From contig NZ_CP031834.1 of assembly GCF_003590645.1 (NCBI RefSeq), forward strand, positions 2,976,501-3,040,500: a stretch of DNA of 64,000 nt, read 5' to 3'. Under the pieces are notes generated by a model that saw only the letters and a list, made by a program, of their open reading frames with translations, was not told the origin of the DNA and did not search any database. Both the position numbers and the translations under genes were made by a program. The DNA comes from Mesorhizobium sp. DCY119 (GTDB lineage: Bacteria > Pseudomonadota > Alphaproteobacteria > Rhizobiales > Rhizobiaceae). Positions 56,536-64,000 of the stretch are shown here, one piece after another. How positions within the stretch are numbered: position 1 is the stretch's first letter; every line of letters begins with the position of its first letter.

Positions 56536-57228
56536 TCATGCCGTAAAGCGCGCGGTCGGCTCCAGCAACGCGCCGATCAGCTGACGCAATTCCGCAGGTC
56601 GCCCGGCAATTCGCGCAGCACCAGCGTCTTCCAGTTCCTTGCGATCGCCATAGCCCCAAAGCACGCCGACGGTCTCGATGCCGTTCAGCTTGGCGCCGAC
56701 CACATCATGCGAACGATCGCCGATCATGGCGGCTCGTGTGGCATCGATCGGCTCGGTTGCGAGGATATGGGCGATCAGGTCGCCCTTCACGGAATTTCGG
56801 CCATCCAGCTCAGAGCCGTGCACGACGTTGAAATAGCGGCGAAGATCGAAGTGGTCGATGATCTCGCCGGCATAGGTTTTCAGTTTCGAAGTCGCGACCG
56901 ACAGGAAGTAGCCATCGGCAACCAGTTCGGCCAGCGCCTCGGGAATGCCGTCGATCAGGATGTTCTCGAATTTACCGACATCCGAATAGCGCTCGCGGTA
57001 AAGCCGCACGCCCTCGTCGATCAAAGCCGGGTCGTCGGTTTCGAGCAGGATGCCAAACGCCGACTTGATCGGCGGACCGATGCACCAGCGCAGGTCGTCG
57101 GCGGCAGGTGCGATGCGGCCGAGCTTTTCGACCGCATATTGCAGCGATTTGGTAATGCCGACGAAGGGGTCCGTCAGCGTGCCGTCAAGATCGAACAGAA
57201 CGGCCTGCCGCCGCGCGGACACATCCAT
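56536..57228 (-). CDS. HAD family hydrolase, phosphoglycolate phosphatase-like
   Basis: A 230-residue phosphatase-fold protein. Motif I is AVLFDLDGTLTDPFVGI near residue 10, motif II is LSVATSKLKTY, and motif IV is MIGDRSHDVVGAKLNGI. The cap is of the Gph type. The start abuts the pccA stop with no gap, so both are probably cotranscribed. Substrate is likely a small phosphate ester; phosphoglycolate is a guess from the family. Confidence 0.88.
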   Translation of the reverse strand: MDVSARRQAVLFDLDGTLTDPFVGITKSLQYAVEKLGRIAPAADDLRWCIGPPIKSAFGILLETDDPALIDEGVRLYRERYSDVGKFENILIDGIPEALAELVADGYFLSVATSKLKTYAGEIIDHFDLRRYFNVVHGSELDGRNSVKGDLIAHILATEPIDATRAAMIGDRSHDVVGAKLNGIETVGVLWGYGDRKELEDAGAARIAGRPAELRQLIGALLEPTARFTA

Positions 57229-59241
<2,013 letters not shown>

Positions 59242-59343
59242 GGACGAATGGTTCCTCCGGTGGCGGGGATCGTTTTATGGACTATCCCGCCGCGCCTCAA
59301 GTGCCGGATTCACAAACCCGCTTTGCGCGAGAAATTGCCACTC

Positions 59344-59778
59344 TCAAAAATGCTTGTCGCGCTCGAAAGGTCCGAAGCGCACGCCTGAGGTGACCAGATA
59401 GGCCGCTGTCCAACCCATGACGAGAAGGCCGGTTATGCCTTCCATGGCGGAAAGCAGCCGCCACTCTTTCAACGGAGTCACGTCGTTGAAGCCGACGGTG
59501 GCGAATGTCGAGGCAGAGAAATAAAACGCGGTCTCGAAATCCGGCAGCGCGCCGACCGCCAGCATCCCGGCAGCCCAAATCGCAAGCTCGATGCAAACCA
59601 GAACGAACAACCCCAGTGCAAGCGCCCCCATCGCCAGAGCCTTTTCGCCCTGCTTGCCGTCGATCAGAGGATGCGACAGCAGAAAGGAGACAATATGCGT
59701 AAGGACGATCAATCCGGCCACATGCACCAGGAAAGTCAGCACGTCGAAGATCATGGCGAGGAGAAGATTTGCGATCAT
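59344..59778 (-). CDS. Two-helix potassium channel-family protein
   Basis: A 144-residue membrane protein with four hydrophobic segments. The pore motif is STFATVGFNDVTPLKEWRLL, resembling the K+ selectivity filter TVGYGD with Phe for Tyr and Asn-Asp for Gly-Asp. Proteins like this are annotated as two-pore-domain K+ channel family. Ion selectivity is not established. Single gene, divergent from frmA. Confidence 0.85.
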   Translation of the reverse strand: MIANLLLAMIFDVLTFLVHVAGLIVLTHIVSFLLSHPLIDGKQGEKALAMGALALGLFVLVCIELAIWAAGMLAVGALPDFETAFYFSASTFATVGFNDVTPLKEWRLLSAMEGITGLLVMGWTAAYLVTSGVRFGPFERDKHF

Positions 59779-59898
59779 GCTGCGAACTAAAGGCGCAGAT
59801 GGTGGCCCGGCTATGGCAAAACGCGGACATTTCGCCTAGTCAGTCTGACAAGCACCGACCCAACCATTGAGACAGATCTACGCAGAAGGAATTGCCTG

Positions 59899-61026
59899 AT
59901 GAAGACCCGCGCCGCAGTCGCCGTTGGAGCCGGAAAGCCGCTTGAAATCATGGAAGTCGACCTCGAAGGTCCGCGCGAAGGCGAGGTCCTGGTCGAAATC
60001 AAGGCGACCGGCATCTGCCACACCGACGAGTTCACGCTTTCGGGTGCCGACCCGGAAGGCATTTTTCCGGCGATTCTCGGCCATGAGGGTGCCGGCGTCG
60101 TCGTCGATGTCGGCAAGGGCGTCACGTCGCTGAAGAAAGGTGACCACGTCATCCCGCTCTACACACCCGAATGCCGCCAGTGCCCGTCCTGCCTGTCGCG
60201 CAAGACCAATCTCTGCACCGCGATCCGCTCGACGCAAGGCCAGGGCCTGATGCCCGACGGTTCCAGCCGCTTCTCCATCGGCAAGGACAAGATCTTCCAC
60301 TATATGGGCTGCTCGACCTTCTCGAACTTCACGGTTCTGCCCGAGATCGCGCTGGCCAAGGTCAACCCGGACGCGCCGTTCGACAAGATCTGCTACATCG
60401 GCTGCGGCGTCACCACCGGCATCGGCGCGGTCATCAACACGGCCAAGGTCGAGATCGGCGCGACGGCGGTCGTGTTCGGCCTTGGCGGCATCGGCCTCAA
60501 CGTGCTTCAGGGCCTGAGGATGGCCGGCGCCGACATGATCATCGGCGTCGACATCAACAACGACCGCAAGGCATGGGGCGAGAAGTTCGGCATGACGCAT
60601 TTCGTCAATCCGAAGGAGATCGACGGCGACATCGTGCCTTACCTCGTCAACATGACCAAGCGCGGTGCCGACCAGATCGGTGGGGCGGACTACACCTTCG
60701 ACTGCACCGGCAATGTGAAGGTCATGCGCCAAGCCCTTGAAGCGGCTCACCGCGGCTGGGGCGAGAGCATCGTCATCGGCGTTGCAGGTGCGGGCCAGGA
60801 AATCTCGACGCGGCCGTTCCAGTTGGTCACCGGCCGCACCTGGAAAGGCACTGCCTTCGGCGGCGCGCGCGGCCGCACCGACGTGCCGAAGATCGTCGAC
60901 TGGTATATGGAAGGCAAGATCCAGATCGACCCGATGATCACCCACACCATGCCGCTCGAAGACATCAACAAGGGTTTCGACCTGATGCATAAGGGCGAGA
61001 GCATCCGAAGCGTGGTGATCTACTAA
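59899..61026 (+). CDS. frmA: S-(hydroxymethyl)glutathione dehydrogenase / class III alcohol dehydrogenase
   Basis: Oxidises S-hydroxymethylglutathione, formed from formaldehyde and glutathione, to S-formylglutathione. The 375-residue zinc enzyme begins [20 protein letters not shown], with catalytic zinc Cys in [12 protein letters not shown], His in [12 protein letters not shown], structural zinc Cys in [16 protein letters not shown], and the NAD fold [13 protein letters not shown]. It is the first gene of a formaldehyde-oxidation locus that ends with fghA about 2 kb downstream. Confidence 0.96.
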   Translation: MKTRAAVAVGAGKPLEIMEVDLEGPREGEVLVEIKATGICHTDEFTLSGADPEGIFPAILGHEGAGVVVDVGKGVTSLKKGDHVIPLYTPECRQCPSCLSRKTNLCTAIRSTQGQGLMPDGSSRFSIGKDKIFHYMGCSTFSNFTVLPEIALAKVNPDAPFDKICYIGCGVTTGIGAVINTAKVEIGATAVVFGLGGIGLNVLQGLRMAGADMIIGVDINNDRKAWGEKFGMTHFVNPKEIDGDIVPYLVNMTKRGADQIGGADYTFDCTGNVKVMRQALEAAHRGWGESIVIGVAGAGQEISTRPFQLVTGRTWKGTAFGGARGRTDVPKIVDWYMEGKIQIDPMITHTMPLEDINKGFDLMHKGESIRSVVIY

Positions 61027-61040
61027 GCCAGGGAAAGCGC

Positions 61041-61526
61041 ATGCCGGACCCGATCATCTACGTCGACGCTGATGCCTGCCCGGTGAAGGCGGAGGCCGAG
61101 AAGGTCGCGGACCGGCTCGGGCTGGTGGTGGTTTTTGTCTCGAACGGGGGCTTGCGCCCTTCCCGCGACCCGATGATCCGCCACGTCGTCGTTTCGAAAA
61201 GCGCCGACGCGGCGGACGACTGGATCGTCGAGAATTCAAAACCCAACGACATCGTCGTGACGGCCGACATTCCGTTGGCCGCACGCACCGTAGCGCTGGG
61301 TGCGCATGTTCTGGGCATGACCGGAAAGCCCTTCACGCACGAGACGATTGGCATGGCGGTCGCCATGCGCGACCTGAAGCAGCATCTGCGCGAGACGGGT
61401 GAAAGCAAGGGCTACAATGCCGGCTTCACGCCGCAGGACCGTTCGCGCTTTCTCGGCGCGCTCGACCAGACGGCACGAAAGGCAAAGGCATTTGCCGAAA
61501 GTGCCGCGAAGGATGCGGCCGGATGA
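61041..61526 (+). CDS. YaiI/YqxD family protein (DUF188)
   Basis: A 161-residue protein of the UPF0178 family. It begins MPDPIIYVDADACPVKAEAE, with the family YVDADACPVK motif and the later DIVVTADIPLAARTVALGA. The fold is PIN-like; function unknown. It lies 14 bases after frmA and overlaps the DUF1345 start by four bases. Confidence 0.9.
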   Translation: MPDPIIYVDADACPVKAEAEKVADRLGLVVVFVSNGGLRPSRDPMIRHVVVSKSADAADDWIVENSKPNDIVVTADIPLAARTVALGAHVLGMTGKPFTHETIGMAVAMRDLKQHLRETGESKGYNAGFTPQDRSRFLGALDQTARKAKAFAESAAKDAAG

Positions 61527-62173
61527 ACATACTGAGCGTCCGCCATTTTCCGTTCTATGCCGGCGTAGTCCTGGGGCTGGCGGCATTCGCTTTGGCATTG
61601 CTGCTGAAGCAGCCGCTTGCCTATGCGATCGGCGCGAATGTCTTCTTCGTCATCTATATCGCTCTCATGCTGAGGCAGATGCCGTCGTTCAGTGCCGACT
61701 ATCTCAGCCGGCGCGCGCAGGACGCCGACGAGCCTATCGGCATCATCTTCCTCGCCACAGCCGTTATCATCTGCGTCGCGGTGGGCTCGCTGTTCCTGCT
61801 GATGAACGCCAAGGACGCGCCGCATCCGATCGGGCTCGCCTTTTCGATGCTGTCGCTGCCGCTCGGCTGGTTCACCATTCATACGATGGCCGCCTTGCAC
61901 TACGCGCATCTTTACTGGAAAGGCGACAGCACATCCGACAAGCGCAACCGCAAGCCGGTGGGCGGCCTGATTTTTCCGGGCACCGAACGGCCGGTGGGAT
62001 GGGATTTCCTCTATTATTCGGTCGTCATCGGCATGACGGCGCAAACCGCCGATACCAACATCAACACCACCACAATGCGCATTGCGACGATGGTTCACTC
62101 CGTCCTGTCGTTCTTCTTCAACACGGTGATCGTGGCGGCGGCAGTCAATCTCGTGGTTTCACTGGCGGGTTGA
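61523..62173 (+). CDS. DUF1345 family membrane protein
   Basis: A 216-residue membrane protein with four to five hydrophobic segments, starting MNILSVRHFPFYAGVVLGLA. The conserved AQTADTNINTTTMRIATMVHSVLSFFFNT near the C-terminus is typical of DUF1345. Function unknown. It is coupled to the DUF188 gene by a four-base overlap. Confidence 0.88.
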   Translation: MNILSVRHFPFYAGVVLGLAAFALALLLKQPLAYAIGANVFFVIYIALMLRQMPSFSADYLSRRAQDADEPIGIIFLATAVIICVAVGSLFLLMNAKDAPHPIGLAFSMLSLPLGWFTIHTMAALHYAHLYWKGDSTSDKRNRKPVGGLIFPGTERPVGWDFLYYSVVIGMTAQTADTNINTTTMRIATMVHSVLSFFFNTVIVAAAVNLVVSLAG

Positions 62174-62198
62174 TCGTCGCGGTTGTGACCACAGATGA

Positions 62199-62225
62199 AA
62201 AATGATATCATCGTGATATCATTTT
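62199..62225 (+). promoter_or_regulatory. Operator of the FitA-type toxin-antitoxin module
   Basis: AAAATGATATCA-TCG-TGATATCATTTT is a perfect 12-bp inverted repeat with a three-base centre. Each arm also contains the palindrome TGATATCA. It lies 14 bases before the antitoxin ATG. FitAB-type modules autorepress through similar nested dyads in Neisseria and rhizobia; here this is inference from position. Confidence 0.6.
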
Positions 62226-62238
62226 CAAAGGAATTCCC

Positions 62239-62493
62239 ATGGGCAGCATGGTTATCAGGAACATTCCCGACGACGTCGTCGAGAGCTTCAAGGCTCGCGC
62301 CAAAGCCAATGGGCTATCGGCCGAGCAACTGGCGCGCGACGTCATAACGCGCGAAGCCGGGATGACACGGGAAGAGGCATGGGCAACGATCGATTCCATC
62401 CGCGCGAAAAGCAAGCCTGTCGATCTGAACACGGCGCTGAAGATCATGGAGGAAGCCCGCCTCGATCGGGACGGGCCAGATAATGATCATTGA
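62239..62493 (+). CDS. FitA-like ribbon-helix-helix antitoxin
   Basis: An 84-residue antitoxin starting MGSMVIRNIPDDVVESFKAR, with the ribbon-helix-helix pattern VIRNIPDDVVESFKARAKANGLSAEQLARDVI and a C-terminal tail (IRAKSKPVDLNTALKIMEEARLDRDG) for toxin binding. An AAAGGA ribosome site precedes it. It overlaps the toxin gene by 11 bases. Confidence 0.92.
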   Translation: MGSMVIRNIPDDVVESFKARAKANGLSAEQLARDVITREAGMTREEAWATIDSIRAKSKPVDLNTALKIMEEARLDRDGPDNDH

Positions 62494-62884
62494 CGCAAGC
62501 GTTGCGGTTCCATGGCTTGTCGAGACACCATTTTCAGAGACGGCAAAACGACTTCGTTCAGCTGAATGCGCCGCCCCCGATCTGCTGTTGATGGAAACGA
62601 CAAATGCCCTGCTCAAATATCATCGCATCGGCCAGATCTCGTTGGACGGCATTCTTGCAGGCGCCCAGGCGCTGAAGGTTGCGGTTTCGAAATTTGTGCC
62701 CGACAACCAGTTGCTGCCCAGTGCGACAAAGATCGCAGCCGACAATACGCACAAGATTTACGATTGCATGTATCTTGCTCTCGCGCTTGAACGTAACCAA
62801 CCGCTGGCTACTGCGGACAAGCGTCTCGCAGCCATCGCCAAATCCCTTTCAATCAAAACATTGCTGATCGAGCCCATTTCATGA
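62483..62884 (+). CDS. PIN domain toxin of the VapC/FitB type
   Basis: A 133-residue PIN-domain nuclease starting MIIDASVAVPWLVETPFSET. Catalytic acids are in MIIDASVA, LLMETTNALLKY, YDCMYLALALE and LATADKRLAA. It pairs with the FitA-like antitoxin. Its TGA stop overlaps the fghA ATG as ATGA, so the toxin and the formaldehyde-oxidation enzyme share a transcript and are translationally linked. Confidence 0.93.
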   Translation: MIIDASVAVPWLVETPFSETAKRLRSAECAAPDLLLMETTNALLKYHRIGQISLDGILAGAQALKVAVSKFVPDNQLLPSATKIAADNTHKIYDCMYLALALERNQPLATADKRLAAIAKSLSIKTLLIEPIS

Positions 62885-63717
62885 AAACCATCTCCACCGC
62901 GAAATCTCATGGCGGCGTCCAGGGCGTCTATTCCCATGCATCTGACGCTTGCGCCTGCGATATGACCTTCGCTATCTTCGTGCCGCCGCAGGCCAAGGAT
63001 GGCCCTTGCCCGGTTGTCTGGTATCTGTCGGGCCTGACCTGCACGCACCAGAACGTCATGGACAAGGGCGAATACCGCCGGCTGGCCGCCGAGCTCGGCC
63101 TGATCATCGTCTGCCCGGACACCAGCCCGCGCGGCGAGAATGTTCCCGACGAAAAGGACAATTGGCAATTCGGCGGCGGTGCCGGCTTCTACCTCGACGC
63201 CACGCAGGAGCCCTTCGCCACGAACTACCGCATGTATTCCTATGTCGCTGAGGAACTGCCGGCGCTAATCGCCAAGGAGTTTCCAGCGGACATGAACCGG
63301 CAGGCGATCTTCGGCCATTCCATGGGCGGCCACGGCGCGCTGACGATTGCCTTGAAACATCCAGACCGCTTCAAAAGCTGTTCGGCTTTCGCGCCGATCG
63401 CGCACCCGATGACGGCCGGCTGGTCGAAACCCGCTTTTGAGAAATATCTCGGCGCCGACGAGGCGTCATGGCGCGCCTATGACACGGTCGCGCTGATAGA
63501 GGACGGCAAGCGTTTTCCCGAGTTCCTTGTCGACCAAGGCAAGGCAGACGGCTTCCTTGATGACGGCTTGCGTCCGTGGCTTCTGGATGAGGCATGCAAG
63601 GCGGCCGGCATTCCGCTCACCTTGCGCATGCAGGATGGCTACGACCACTCCTATTTCTTCATCTCGACCTTCATGGACGACCATCTTCGCTGGCATGCCG
63701 AAAGACTTGCGAAGTAA
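62881..63717 (+). CDS. fghA: S-formylglutathione hydrolase
   Basis: Serine hydrolase that converts S-formylglutathione to formate and glutathione, following FrmA. The 278-residue protein begins MKTISTAKSHGGVQGVYSHA, with GHSMGGHGALTIA carrying the nucleophile Ser near residue 148 and later HSYFFISTFMDDHLRWHA with the catalytic His. The start lies inside the end of the PIN toxin gene. Normally the start would be close to frmA; here two unrelated genes and a toxin-antitoxin pair lie between them. Confidence 0.95.
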   Translation: MKTISTAKSHGGVQGVYSHASDACACDMTFAIFVPPQAKDGPCPVVWYLSGLTCTHQNVMDKGEYRRLAAELGLIIVCPDTSPRGENVPDEKDNWQFGGGAGFYLDATQEPFATNYRMYSYVAEELPALIAKEFPADMNRQAIFGHSMGGHGALTIALKHPDRFKSCSAFAPIAHPMTAGWSKPAFEKYLGADEASWRAYDTVALIEDGKRFPEFLVDQGKADGFLDDGLRPWLLDEACKAAGIPLTLRMQDGYDHSYFFISTFMDDHLRWHAERLAK

Positions 63718-63838
63718 CTTCCCTGTCGCGCGAATGTCATTCGTGCGCTGAAACCTGTGAATGTTCCCTCCCGTTTCTTGGCAGTAGTATCTGCCAATTG
63801 CAGCGCGGCAATTATCGCGCTGCGGGGAGGATCAGAAG

Positions 63839-64000
63839 ATGGACAACGCGGCAGTCGGCGAGATGCAATCCAGCATCAAGCCTGCAAAGGATGACAGGCT
63901 CGTCTATCGGCAATCCGCCTGGACGCGACTGACGCATTGGATATGGGCGCTGGCGCTTTTCTTCCTGCTGCTTACCGGCTTGCAGATATTCAACGCACAT
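63839..64000 (+). CDS. Cytochrome b561 / cytochrome b-type subunit (5' part)
   Basis: The first 54 residues of a gene cut by the window edge. It begins MDNAAVGEMQSSIKPAKDDR with a cytosolic lead, then RLTHWIWALALFFLLLTGLQ with a His in the first membrane helix, a pattern of di-haem cytochrome b/b561-type proteins. A strong GGGGAGG ribosome site precedes the ATG. The length and any Ni-hydrogenase or formate-dehydrogenase context cannot be seen. Confidence 0.7.
   Translation, partial: MDNAAVGEMQSSIKPAKDDRLVYRQSAWTRLTHWIWALALFFLLLTGLQIFNAH

Noticed and set aside
63718-63770. Hairpin after fghA (GCGCGAATG...CATTCGTGCGC) as terminator
   Set aside because: The stem has a bulge and no T-run follows, so termination cannot be supported.

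Overview
The window reads as chromosomal DNA from an alphaproteobacterium of the order Hyphomicrobiales (Rhizobiales), most likely a Mesorhizobium-like member of the Phyllobacteriaceae. This rests on high G+C at third codon positions, an EipB (DUF1849) envelope protein, PleD/DivK cell-cycle regulators, DUF1489, DUF3572 and DUF6105 proteins, a GTTC-N7-GTTC SOS box, and an rpsB-tsf-pyrH-frr-uppS-cdsA-rseP operon without dxr between cdsA and rseP. The species is inferred from remembered protein families, not from a search. I saw no rRNA or tRNA genes, prophage, IS transposase or CRISPR array.

Layout. 0.1-6.5 kb (minus): the translation and envelope operon rpsB to rseP with a good promoter. 6.5-7.7 kb (minus): DUF4031 and eipB. 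7.8-10.8 kb (plus): RidA, a glycerophosphodiesterase, a FemAB/GNAT-like protein and a HIT protein. 10.8-11.9 kb (minus): azlC/azlD amino-acid exporter. 12.2-14.5 kb (plus): VOC protein, then an ammonium transporter with an unlisted 57-residue membrane protein and a terminator. 14.5-18 kb (minus): clpS-clpA and a phasin. 18.2-19.6 kb (plus): D,D-carboxypeptidase with SPOR domain. 19.6-24.1 kb (minus): membrane J-protein plus VWA protein, methyltransferase plus DUF1489, L-serine deaminase, 42-residue membrane peptide. 24.4-25.1 kb (plus): DUF599 protein. 25.1-29.0 kb (minus): ydcF-like, gatA, GNAT, gatC, UPF0173 hydrolase. 29.1-33.1 kb: ruvX, two membrane proteins, an AEC transporter and aidB-like acyl-CoA dehydrogenase.

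33.3-45.5 kb (plus) is a long housekeeping run: pyrB, degenerate pyrC', plsY, dprA, topA, rnr, DUF983, NUDIX, MFS, rpmG. 45.9-47.6 kb (minus) is divK-pleD. 47.9-52.4 kb holds DUF3572, HAD, GNAT, an SOS-controlled dinB with a zinc-ribbon extension, two small accessory genes and a Phd/VapC toxin-antitoxin pair. 52.4-56 kb (minus) is dnaE. At 56.1-56.5 kb a frameshifted GIY-YIG nuclease gene sits between two perfect 50-bp inverted repeats that are themselves hairpins. 56.5-59.8 kb (minus) holds a HAD phosphatase, the biotin-carrying subunit of propionyl-CoA carboxylase and a small K+ channel-like protein.

59.9-63.7 kb (plus) is a glutathione-dependent formaldehyde oxidation locus (frmA ... fghA), in which a FitAB-type toxin-antitoxin module sits directly before fghA, so that the toxin stop and the fghA start overlap. 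A cytochrome b561-like gene begins at 63.8 kb and runs off the window. The most unusual items are the repeat-flanked GIY-YIG unit, the toxin-antitoxin module coupled to fghA, the acetyltransferase inside the gatCA operon, a 33-residue insertion in GatA, and several small proteins of unknown function.
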